This document shows positions 1-5,268 of a DNA stretch of 5,268 nt, piece by piece. A program made the translations under genes and the position numbers. The notes beneath the pieces are model-generated. The model worked only from the letters and a program-made list of their open reading frames with translations. It made no database searches and was not told where the DNA came from. Numbering within the stretch: position 1 is the stretch's first letter; each line of letters begins with the position of its first letter. Source of the stretch: an uncultured Flavobacteriia bacterium (GTDB lineage: Bacteria; Bacteroidota; Bacteroidia; Flavobacteriales_D; Crocinitomicaceae); NCBI GenBank assembly GCA_903930085.1, contig CAIYXD010000157.1, forward strand, positions 1-5,268, read 5' to 3'.

Positions 1-1
1 A

Positions 2-754
2 AAAGACCCGAACAAAGACCAATCGTACTTTTTGTGTCAGTTAAACCAAGAGCAATTATCCAAAGCGCTTTTCCCAGTCGGAGAATTGACTAAGCCTGAA
101 GTACGCGCAATCGCAACGGAATTAAACTTAGTCACGGCGGATAAGAAGGATTCTCAAGGACTTTGCTTTGTTGGGAAAATTAGTTTACCTCAATTTTTGC
201 AGCAGAAATTAAAGGTTAAAGAAGGTTTCGTCATAGAAATCCCAAAGAAAACAGCGCAATTTGATGCGTACGATTCCATTCCTGTTAACTTGGATAATAT
301 TGAGAAACTGGCAAGACCGTTTGTTTATGCAGTTGAAATGGGACAAAAAGTAGCAGAACATCAAGGTGCACATTATTATACGATTGGTCAGCGCAAAGGA
401 TTACACATTGGCGGTCGACCAGAACCTTCCTTCGTGATTGGATTGGATACGGAAACAAATACTGTTTATTCCGGTCAAACAGACGAGCATCCTGGGCTAA
501 ATAGATGGGCTCTAAAAATTGATAATCAAGATATTCATTGGGTAAACCTAAAGTATAAGATGAATGTAAATTCTATTCTATCTTGCTCCGTTCGGATTCG
601 ATACCGACAAAAACTAAAGAATGCAACACTCTTTCTAAAAGAAGACGGTTTGTTTATTTTGTTTTCGGAGAAGCAGAAGGGAATTACACCAGGACAATTT
701 GCAACTTGGTACATCGGCGAGGAACTAGTTGGTTCCGGTGTTATCGTTGCATAA
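2..754 (+). CDS. mnmA: tRNA-specific 2-thiouridylase MnmA, 5'-truncated by the window edge
   Basis: MnmA uses ATP to adenylate wobble uridine 34 of tRNA-Lys, -Glu and -Gln, then inserts sulfur to give 2-thiouridine; it acts in the cytosol. About 250 residues are visible. Reading frame 2 is open from the first bases and starts with DPNKDQSYFL, a conserved MnmA stretch, so the apparent TTG start at 32 is internal. The N-terminal ATP-binding P-loop and the first catalytic cysteine lie off the window. The second catalytic cysteine is present in DSQGLCFVGK (codon 164-166; Cys199 in E. coli). The tRNA-contact motif TIGQRKGLHIGG (about 383-418) and the C-terminal barrel ending in TPGQFATWYIGE follow. 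The segment between the Cys motif and GQRKG is some 30-40 residues longer than in E. coli, which I recognise as a Bacteroidota trait. The gene is convergent with the XRE gene, 9 bp apart, with no obvious terminator between them. Family assignment is very secure. Confidence 0.97.
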   Translation, partial: KDPNKDQSYFLCQLNQEQLSKALFPVGELTKPEVRAIATELNLVTADKKDSQGLCFVGKISLPQFLQQKLKVKEGFVIEIPKKTAQFDAYDSIPVNLDNIEKLARPFVYAVEMGQKVAEHQGAHYYTIGQRKGLHIGGRPEPSFVIGLDTETNTVYSGQTDEHPGLNRWALKIDNQDIHWVNLKYKMNVNSILSCSVRIRYRQKLKNATLFLKEDGLFILFSEKQKGITPGQFATWYIGEELVGSGVIVA

Positions 755-763
755 GCGCTTTTT

Positions 764-1153
764 CTATTTGGCTGGCAGGTATTCTGAAAATGTATTATCG
801 TCGTAAAATTCAAGAATTCTAAGCACATTTTTCCGATTTGAATTTGCAATAGTTTGTAATTCTCCAGTAGCGTTATATTCTGATTTTTCGGACTTTGAAT
901 TTACAGCGTCTCCTCCATCCTCTACTTTTCTGATGTTATGGCTATTATCCTGCATCACGCCAGTAATCAACCAATGTGCATTAACTCTAGGGAAATGGGT
1001 TACGATTTTTTCTAAAAAATCAAGACTTGGTTTGTTTCTTCCAGACAATACATGACTGACGTTGGATCGTTGCACTCCAAGCTTATCTGCAAATGACGAT
1101 GGTGTAATCGAGTGCATTTTTAGTATTAACTGAAGCCTTTCTTGTATTAACAT
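764..1153 (-). CDS. XRE-family helix-turn-helix transcriptional regulator
   Basis: A 129-residue protein. Residues 5-65 form a Cro/C1-type five-helix DNA-binding domain: helix 2 is near 17-26 (TPSSFADKLG), the turn is near 27-29, and the recognition helix is near 30-38 (SNVSHVLSG). This is followed by RNKPSLDFLEKI and a hydrophobic end (AHWLITG). Residues 68-107 are polar and probably a flexible linker. The tail VLRILEFYDDNTFSEYLP resembles a short C-terminal motif I recall from many small Bacteroidota XRE proteins; its role is unknown to me. The ATG at 1151-1153 is preferred because it begins just before helix 1 and lies about 16 nt after the predicted transcription start. The upstream DNA holds three CATTTGTAAA-like copies, one including the start codon, so negative autoregulation is plausible (inference). 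No toxin, integrase or phage gene is adjacent, so it looks like a stand-alone regulator of unknown targets. Confidence 0.92.
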   Translation of the reverse strand: MLIQERLQLILKMHSITPSSFADKLGVQRSNVSHVLSGRNKPSLDFLEKIVTHFPRVNAHWLITGVMQDNSHNIRKVEDGGDAVNSKSEKSEYNATGELQTIANSNRKNVLRILEFYDDNTFSEYLPAK

Positions 1154-1202
1154 TTGTAAATTATTTTAGATAAACAAATGTAGTAATAAAAGTTTACAAA
1201 TG
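1151..1202. promoter_or_regulatory. Candidate operator: three CATTTGTAAA-like half-sites before the XRE gene
   Basis: CATTTGTAAA at 1151-1160 is repeated as its exact reverse complement TTTACAAATG at 1193-1202, a perfect 10-bp inverted repeat separated by 32 bases. A third, imperfect copy, TAAACAAATG (8 of 10 matching), lies at 1171-1180 in the same orientation as the 1193 copy. Copy spacing is 20 and 22 bases, near two helical turns. One copy includes the start codon, one overlaps the -7 box and one lies just upstream of it, which is a typical arrangement for a self-repressing regulator. The middle copy is partly explained by the TAnnTTTG promoter consensus. Binding by the XRE protein is inference. 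Confidence 0.5.
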
Positions 1203-1206
1203 ACAA
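1175..1206 (-). promoter_or_regulatory. Predicted Bacteroidota-type promoter of the XRE gene
   Basis: On the minus strand a TTG (1206-1204) is followed after exactly 21 bases by TACATTTG (1182-1175), a full match to the Bacteroidota -7 consensus TAnnTTTG. Spacing lies within the usual 17-23 range. The start of transcription would fall near 1168-1171, giving a leader of roughly 15-18 nt before the ATG at 1153. The -33 element is only a three-base match, so the -7 box carries most of the weight. Confidence 0.6.
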
Positions 1207-1223
1207 CTATATATTCTTGGCAT

Positions 1224-1249
1224 AAAAAAAGGAGCCAACTTAGCTCCTT
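1224..1249 (-). terminator. Intrinsic terminator, minus strand
   Basis: A 7-bp perfect stem is formed by AAGGAGC (1229-1235) and GCTCCTT (1243-1249) around a 7-base loop. On the minus strand the stem runs straight into a T tract (seven T in total, 1230-1224, two of them within the stem). It lies 21 bases past the stop of the small ORF at 1271-1522 and upstream of the XRE promoter. It therefore appears to end minus-strand transcription before the XRE gene. On the plus strand no T run follows, so it is one-directional. Confidence 0.8.
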
Positions 1250-1270
1250 ATATAATTGATAATAAATTAA

Positions 1271-1522
1271 TTAGTTCAAATGGATGTTGTGAAAAATAGA
1301 ACGACTTACAACATTGCTAATTTGGTCTGCATTTTTTAAAGCATCCATTAATTGTGCGACTTCAAAAATGTTTAGTTTACTTTTTGTACCCTGCACCCTA
1401 TGCTGAGACAGCTTATATTGTGCAAGTTTAACAGAATTATTAATCATATCTTTTACTTTAAATTTATATTTCTCTAACTGAATACAATGCGGTGTACGGC
1501 AGCTTCTTTTATAAAGTTTCAA
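1271..1522 (-). CDS. Small hypothetical protein (58-83 residues), unrecognised
   Basis: I do not recognise this product. The frame is open from a stop at 1538-1540 down to the stop at 1271. It gives 83 residues from a TTG at 1520-1522, or 58 residues from an ATG at 1445-1447. There is no upstream ATG. The C-terminal part, roughly residues 50-75 (LNIFEVAQLMDALKNADQIS), looks like one or two amphipathic helices; the N-terminal part is Lys/Arg-rich with two cysteines. No signal peptide or membrane segment is visible. The strongest support that something is expressed here is the intrinsic terminator 21 bases downstream on the same strand. A weak promoter-like match at 1523-1554 would start transcription past the TTG, which would favour the shorter ATG form. 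It is separated by 227 bp from DUF3820, so it is probably its own unit. It could equally be a non-coding transcript with a chance ORF. Confidence 0.35.
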   Translation of the reverse strand: MKLYKRSCRTPHCIQLEKYKFKVKDMINNSVKLAQYKLSQHRVQGTKSKLNIFEVAQLMDALKNADQISNVVSRSIFHNIHLN

Positions 1523-1720
1523 AAAAAGTAAAAATAATTAAGTAATGTATACAATTATCACAACTATTATTAGAGATGTATCAGGTTAAAACCTTGTTAA
1601 ATAGCTATTTATACACTAAAAAATAAAGACACAAAAGTGTGTTGAATTGAAAAAAAATGCATTGGCACCATAAAAAAGCTGTAAAAACTTTCTTTTGAAT
1701 ATTATTTTCAGGGTGGGAAT

Positions 1721-1741
1721 AAAAGGTTTTGTAGTGAAAAC
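1721..1741 (-). terminator. Weak candidate terminator after the DUF3820 gene
   Basis: On the minus strand GTTTT (1741-1737) and AAAAC (1730-1726) can pair around a 6-base loop and are followed by CTTTTA. It starts 8 bases past the DUF3820 stop, the right place for the operon end. The stem is only 5 bp and mostly A-T, and the T run is short, so this is tentative. The rest of the spacer 1523-1749 is AT-rich with no supported gene. Confidence 0.25.
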
Positions 1742-1749
1742 TAAACTAA

Positions 1750-1977
1750 TTATTTCTTAGCTATCAATGGATAGATTAAATTCTCCAATCCATTTAATTT
1801 TATTTCATAAATCAACTGTAATTGTTCGCCAAGTTTTCCGGTTGGAAATCCTTTTCCGCGATACCAAACCAAATAATTCTCCGGTAATTTAATAAGGTAA
1901 TACCCTTTGTACTTGCCATAAGGCATTACCGTATTTGCTAGTTTTAGTAGCTCCTGCTGTGAATTCAATTGGTTCAA
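1750..1977 (-). CDS. DUF3820 family protein
   Basis: A 75-residue protein with the full hallmark of the DUF3820 family (Pfam QSregVF_b): MPYGKYKG (residues 18-25), LPENYLVWYRGKGFPTGKLG (31-50), then YEIKLNGLENLI (57-68). The family name comes from a Pseudomonas protein called a putative quorum-sensing-regulated virulence factor; its biochemical role is not established, and I would not infer virulence here. The start is decided by a stop codon at 1984-1986: the only usual start before the conserved core is TTG at 1975-1977. It adds 17 residues, a normal N-terminal length for the family. There is no ATG except the one inside the core motif. The gene begins 10 bases after the pepD stop, so co-transcription and perhaps translational coupling with pepD are likely. 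Confidence 0.88.
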   Translation of the reverse strand: MNQLNSQQELLKLANTVMPYGKYKGYYLIKLPENYLVWYRGKGFPTGKLGEQLQLIYEIKLNGLENLIYPLIAKK

Positions 1978-1987
1978 ATGGTGCTAA

Positions 1988-3445
1988 TTAGTTGGATATT
2001 GGTGTTTTATTGATTGTTTCTAATAAGTACGTCCAAAATTTTTGAACGGAAGAAATTTGAACCTTTTCGTCTGGTGAATGTGCCGCACGAATATTAGGCC
2101 CAAATGAAATCATATCCACACCTGGCAAATGTTTTCCTAGAATACCGCATTCTAATCCTGCGTGACAAGCCTTTACTTTTGGTTCTTCCTTGAACATTTC
2201 TCGGTAAAGATCCGACATCAAATTTAAAATCACTGAATTGGTATTTGGCTGCCATCCAGGATAATCCCCATTCTGAACCACATTACAACCCATATTTTCA
2301 AAAGCAGATCGAATTGCATTGGCAACATCTGTTTTCGTTGTTTCCACACTGCTTCTTTGTAAGGATTGCGTTGTGAATTTTCCATCTGCTATGATAACGC
2401 GCGCTAAACTGGAGGATGCTTCTACTAAGTCGCTAATATCCGGACTCATGCGAAAAACGCCATTGTTAACGGAATAAAGCGCATTGAGTATTTTTTTAAA
2501 ATCTTCTCCCGAAACTGCCAATTCACTTTTATCTGTGTTTTGAGCAATGATTTCAAAATTAGGTTCAATAGATGCGTATTCTGCTTTTAAAACGGAAGTG
2601 AATTTAGCCATTTCCACTAAAAAATCTTCTTTTTGCGCTGTTTTTACTGCAATGCAAGCGGTTGCCTCTCTTGGAATAGCATTTCTTAAACTTCCACCAT
2701 CAAATGAAATTAATTGCATTTCAAATTTCGATTGTAGGCTGTAAAATAAGCGCGTTAGCATTTTATTAGCGTTCCCTCTGCCCTTGTCAATATCCATTCC
2801 AGAATGCCCACCCAATAAACCTCGAATGGAAACTTTTAAAAATTCAGAAGATTCATTTAAAGTTGTTTGAGTGTATTCATATGAAGTATTAGTGTCGATT
2901 CCACCTGCGCAGCCAATGGATAATTCATCATCGTCTTCCGTGTCCAAATTCAATAGAATTTTACCATTAAAATTAGACCCGTCCAATTGCATAGCTCCTG
3001 TCATTCCGGTTTCTTCGTCAATTGTAAACATTGCTTCCAATGCTGGATGTGGAATTTCAGTCGATGCCAACAATGCCATAATTGCTGCAACTCCAATTCC
3101 ATTATCAGCGCCCAAAGTCGTTCCGTTGGCTTTAACCCAGTCGCCATCTACTTGCATTTCAATTCCTTGTTCATCAAAATTAAAAACAGTATCCGAATTT
3201 TTCTGGTGCACCATATCTAAGTGCGACTGTAAAATCAATGTGGTGCGGTTTTCCATTCCGGCAGTCGCAGGTTTTTTGATAATTACGTTTTGAATCGCAT
3301 CCGTTTTGGTTTCTAGTCCGAGTGAGTTCCCAAAATCCAGCATAAATTGAATTACCCGTTCTTCTTTTTTGGAAGGTCTTGGAACAGCATTTAAATCTGC
3401 AAAATGATTCCACAATGCTTTTGGCTCTAAATTTCTGATGCTCAT
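1988..3445 (-). CDS. pepD: Aminoacyl-histidine dipeptidase (cytosolic non-specific dipeptidase), M20C family
   Basis: PepD hydrolyses Xaa-His and many other unblocked dipeptides in the cytosol, feeding the amino acid pool. The protein has 485 residues, the same length as E. coli PepD. The metal site and catalytic set of the M20 family are all present: His75 and Asp77 in SHLDMVH, the bridging Asp114 in LGADNG, the catalytic base Glu144 with metal ligand Glu145 in IDEETGMTG, Asp168 in LNLDTED, and His456 in RAAHSPDE. The lid/dimerisation domain is inserted at about 185-395 and includes GGHSGMDIDKGRGNANK (212-228), whose His214 corresponds to the His that reaches across the domain interface in known structures. 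No signal peptide is seen, fitting a cytosolic enzyme. The ATG at 3443-3445 gives the expected N-terminus (LEPKALWNHF). It lies 32 bp after the VF530 gene and 10 bp before DUF3820, so it is probably an operon member. No Shine-Dalgarno sequence is evident. Confidence 0.97.
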   Translation of the reverse strand: MSIRNLEPKALWNHFADLNAVPRPSKKEERVIQFMLDFGNSLGLETKTDAIQNVIIKKPATAGMENRTTLILQSHLDMVHQKNSDTVFNFDEQGIEMQVDGDWVKANGTTLGADNGIGVAAIMALLASTEIPHPALEAMFTIDEETGMTGAMQLDGSNFNGKILLNLDTEDDDELSIGCAGGIDTNTSYEYTQTTLNESSEFLKVSIRGLLGGHSGMDIDKGRGNANKMLTRLFYSLQSKFEMQLISFDGGSLRNAIPREATACIAVKTAQKEDFLVEMAKFTSVLKAEYASIEPNFEIIAQNTDKSELAVSGEDFKKILNALYSVNNGVFRMSPDISDLVEASSSLARVIIADGKFTTQSLQRSSVETTKTDVANAIRSAFENMGCNVVQNGDYPGWQPNTNSVILNLMSDLYREMFKEEPKVKACHAGLECGILGKHLPGVDMISFGPNIRAAHSPDEKVQISSVQKFWTYLLETINKTPISN

Positions 3446-3477
3446 ACTGAATGAATTTATGTTCGGTTAATTTTATT

Positions 3478-3690
3478 TTATTTTTTGAAATCGATAATAC
3501 GTTCCAGATACATTTTTTCCACCTTTGCTCTTGCCCACGGCGTTTTCCGCAAAAACTTCAAGCTACTTTGAATACTTGGGTCACTCAAAAAGCAATTGAT
3601 AGACAATAATTCCCCCATGTGTTTCCACCCTATTTCTGCCACCAACTCTGTTAGCATTCTTTCTAAAGTTATTCCATGTAAAGGATCCAT
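3478..3690 (-). CDS. VF530 family DNA-binding protein
   Basis: A 70-residue protein that matches the VF530 family (formerly DUF2132) along its whole length: DPLHGITLERMLTELV (residues 2-17), GW at 21-22, INCFLSDPSIQSSLKFLRKT (31-50), then PWARAKVEKMY (51-61). The Vibrio fischeri family member has a small all-helical fold likened to the double-stranded DNA-binding part of RecA, hence the family name; the cellular role is not known. The ATG at 3688-3690 places the start directly at the conserved core, whereas many relatives carry a few more residues. In-frame DNA upstream is open for 14 codons to a stop at 3733-3735 but holds no ATG, GTG or TTG, and most of it is the heptamer array. The gene lies 37 bp after ettA and 32 bp before pepD, same strand, so co-transcription is likely. 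Confidence 0.93.
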   Translation of the reverse strand: MDPLHGITLERMLTELVAEIGWKHMGELLSINCFLSDPSIQSSLKFLRKTPWARAKVEKMYLERIIDFKK

Positions 3691-3697
3691 GCTTGTA

Positions 3698-3729
3698 GAT
3701 TTGGGATTGAGGATTTGGGATTCGGGATT
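3698..3729. repeat. Heptanucleotide tandem array, about 4.5 copies, between ettA and VF530
   Basis: On the plus strand the units are a partial GATT, then TGGGATT, GAGGATT, TGGGATT and CGGGATT. The consensus is TGGGATT (AATCCCA on the minus strand). Two units are identical, one differs at one position and one at two. The array fills nearly the whole 37-bp gap and starts within the ettA stop codon (3730-3728). It ends 7 bases before the VF530 ATG. Its function is unknown. It is far too short and simple for a CRISPR or an insertion sequence. Confidence 0.8.
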
Positions 3730-5268
3730 ATTTTACCAGTTTTCTGTATTTAATTCGTTTTGGGGCTGCGTCACCAAGTCGCTTTTTCTTGTTTTCTTCG
3801 TATTCTGTATACGATCCTTCAAACCAAACCACTTGTGATTCTCCTTCAAATGCTAAAATATGCGTGCAAATTCGATCTAAAAACCATCTATCGTGGGAAA
3901 TCACAACGGCACATCCTGCAAAATTCTGTATTCCTTCTTCTAGTGCGCGCAACGTGTTGATATCAATATCGTTGGTTGGCTCATCCAACAAAAGCACATT
4001 TGCTTCTGTTTTCAATGTCATAGCAAGATGCAACCTATTTCGTTCACCTCCGGAAAGGATTCCAACTTTTTTATTTTGGTCGGAGCCGTTAAAATTAAAC
4101 TTAGACAAATAGGCTCTCGCGTTGATTTTTTGATTCCCTACTTCCATGAATTCTAAGCCGTTAGAAACGACATCAAAAACTGTTTTGTCGGGATGAATAT
4201 CTTTATGCGTTTGATCCACGTAACCAATTTTTACGGTTTCACCAACAGTAAACTCGCCAGAATCCGGAGCAAGTTCGTCCATGATCATTTTAAAAATCGT
4301 TGTTTTTCCAGCGCCATTAGGACCTATAATTCCTACGATTCCTGCTGGTGGAAGTTTGAAGATTAAATCATCGTATAGTAATTTATCTCCAAACGATTTC
4401 GCAACGTTTACAGCATCAATAACATTATTACCGAGCCTAGGTCCATTCGGAATTGGCATTTCGAGCAATGCTTCTTTCGTCTGAATATCTTCGGAAAGCA
4501 TTTTATCGTAATTCGAGATTCTCGCTTTATTCTTAGCGTGTCGACCTTTAGGATTCATGCGTACCCATTCCAATTCCCGAGCAAGCATTTTTTGTCGTTT
4601 GGATTCGGTTTTCTCCTCTTCCTTCAATTTATTTCCTTTTTGTTCCAACCAAGAAGAGTAATTTCCTTTCCATGGAATCCCTTCACCACGATCCAATTCT
4701 AGAATCCAACCAGCAACATTATCTAGGAAATACCTATCGTGCGTTACTGCAATTACAGTTCCTTGGTATTTTTGCAAATGCTGCTCTAGCCACTCAATAG
4801 ATTCCGCATCCAAGTGATTGGTTGGTTCGTCTAACAAAAGTATATCCGGACTCTGTAACAACAAACGACACAAAGCAACACGGCGTTTCTCACCACCAGA
4901 AAGTGTTCCGATTAACTGATCATCCGGTGGACAGCGCAAAGCGTCCATTGCACGATCTAATTTTGCGTCCAATTCCCAAGCATCTAAAGCGTCAATTTTA
5001 TCTTGAACAATACCTTGTCGCGCAATCAATTGATCCATTTTATCCGGATCGTTTAAAATTGCTTCGTCCATAAAGGAATTGTTTATTTCTTCAAATTCTT
5101 TAAGAACATCCACTGTTTCCTGCGCGCCTTCCATGACAATTTCCTTAACGGTTTTCGTAAGGTCTAAGTCTGGTTCTTGTGGCAAATAACCAACGGAGTA
5201 GCCAGGCGAAAAAACAACATCTCCTTGGAAAGATTTATCGAGTCCAGCGATAATTTTCATCACGGTTG
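3728..5268 (-). CDS. ettA: ABC-F protein EttA (energy-dependent translational throttle), 5'-truncated by the window edge
   Basis: EttA is a soluble ABC-F ATPase that binds the ribosomal E site and gates entry into the elongation cycle according to ATP/ADP. About 512 residues are visible (E. coli protein 555). The window cuts it inside the first Walker A motif, where a Ser-Thr pair just precedes VMKIIAG. Counting from the GTG at 5261-5263 as residue 1, ABC1 has its Q-loop at 29 (LPQEP), the acidic arm subdomain at about 38-115, signature LSGGEKRR at 121-128, Walker B with Glu146 (LLLDEPTNHLD), and switch His175. A charged linker follows at about 205-270, in the place of the P-site-tRNA-contacting motif. 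ABC2 has Walker A GPNGAGKTT at 314-322, Q351, LSGGERNR at 403-410, Glu428 (LLLDEPTNDID) and His457. The arm length and the C-terminal PKRIKYRKL fit EttA rather than Uup or antibiotic-resistance ABC-F proteins. The apparent GTG start is internal. It is the most upstream visible gene of the minus-strand cluster. Confidence 0.95.
   Translation of the reverse strand, partial: TVMKIIAGLDKSFQGDVVFSPGYSVGYLPQEPDLDLTKTVKEIVMEGAQETVDVLKEFEEINNSFMDEAILNDPDKMDQLIARQGIVQDKIDALDAWELDAKLDRAMDALRCPPDDQLIGTLSGGEKRRVALCRLLLQSPDILLLDEPTNHLDAESIEWLEQHLQKYQGTVIAVTHDRYFLDNVAGWILELDRGEGIPWKGNYSSWLEQKGNKLKEEEKTESKRQKMLARELEWVRMNPKGRHAKNKARISNYDKMLSEDIQTKEALLEMPIPNGPRLGNNVIDAVNVAKSFGDKLLYDDLIFKLPPAGIVGIIGPNGAGKTTIFKMIMDELAPDSGEFTVGETVKIGYVDQTHKDIHPDKTVFDVVSNGLEFMEVGNQKINARAYLSKFNFNGSDQNKKVGILSGGERNRLHLAMTLKTEANVLLLDEPTNDIDINTLRALEEGIQNFAGCAVVISHDRWFLDRICTHILAFEGESQVVWFEGSYTEYEENKKKRLGDAAPKRIKYRKLVK

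Noticed and set aside
753..760. AAGCGCTT palindrome at the mnmA stop, similar to AAAGCGCTTT at 62-71
   Set aside because: The inner copy is in coding sequence, the palindromes have no loop, and there is no third copy or fixed spacing; likely coincidence.
535..849. Minus-strand 104-codon frame and plus-strand 79-codon frame across the mnmA-XRE junction
   Set aside because: Both overlap the well-supported ends of mnmA and the XRE gene in other frames and show no domain.
764..1522. XRE gene plus the small ORF as a toxin-antitoxin or prophage control module
   Set aside because: They are separated by a strong terminator and a separate promoter, the small ORF resembles no toxin family I know, and no integrase or phage gene is present.
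1582..1595. AGGTTAAAACCT-like inverted repeat in the spacer
   Set aside because: A 4-5 bp stem with a 2-4 base loop, no second copy, and no position relative to a convincing promoter.
1621..1640. Possible terminator: ACAC-TTTT-GTGT followed by a T-rich run on the minus strand
   Set aside because: The stem has only 4 bp and the T run is interrupted. It is over 100 bases past the DUF3820 stop, so it is no better than chance in such AT-rich DNA.
1611..1670. 20-codon minus-strand frame (from ATG at 1668-1670) in the spacer
   Set aside because: Phe/Val-rich translation of a T-rich tract; no start signals, no length support and no adjacent partner.
2871..3293. 140-codon plus-strand open frame inside pepD, plus shorter plus-strand frames at 2547-2744 and 2987-3220
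   Set aside because: They are antisense to a complete, motif-perfect pepD. Their translations are low-complexity Ser/Ile/Cys-rich strings with no recognisable domain, as expected from the reverse of an AT-rich coding gene.
3698..3729. Heptamer array as a CRISPR or telomere-like element
   Set aside because: Seven-base units without spacers, 32 bases in total, inside a gene cluster; simply a short tandem repeat.
3960..4860. Near-repeat DNA around the two Walker B motifs of ettA
   Set aside because: This is the expected internal similarity of the two ABC domains of an ABC-F protein, not a recent duplication.
3596..5073. Several plus-strand open frames opposite ettA and VF530
   Set aside because: They lie antisense to secure genes; none shows family motifs or a credible start region.

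Overview
The window is an ordinary chromosomal stretch from a low-GC member of the Bacteroidota, probably Flavobacteriia-like (inference). The evidence is threefold: an MnmA with the extra central segment I associate with this phylum, start regions without convincing Shine-Dalgarno sequences, and a promoter that fits the phylum's TTG / TAnnTTTG pattern rather than -35/-10 boxes. Neither edge coincides with a gene boundary: mnmA is cut on the left and ettA on the right.

Layout: (1) Positions 2-754, plus strand: the C-terminal two thirds of mnmA, a tRNA 2-thiouridylase. (2) Positions 764-1153, minus strand and convergent with mnmA: a small XRE-type helix-turn-helix regulator. Its upstream region (1151-1206) carries a good promoter match with three copies of a 10-bp CATTTGTAAA-like element laid over it, which suggests autoregulation. 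(3) Positions 1224-1522, minus strand: a strong intrinsic terminator preceded by a small unrecognised ORF. (4) Positions 1523-1749: AT-rich spacer with only weak signals. (5) Positions 1750-5268, minus strand: a tight run of four genes, transcribed in the order ettA (ABC-F translation factor), a VF530-family small DNA-binding protein, pepD (M20C aminoacyl-histidine dipeptidase), and a DUF3820 protein. Gaps are 37, 32 and 10 bp, so they probably form one operon or the tail of one.

The genes are mostly housekeeping: tRNA wobble modification, translation control, and dipeptide turnover. I see no mobile element, CRISPR array, tRNA, rRNA, toxin-antitoxin pair or defence system. The items most worth a second look are the operator-like cluster before the XRE gene, a heptanucleotide tandem array beginning inside the ettA stop codon, and the orphan small ORF with its own terminator. 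I found no convincing previously undescribed system.
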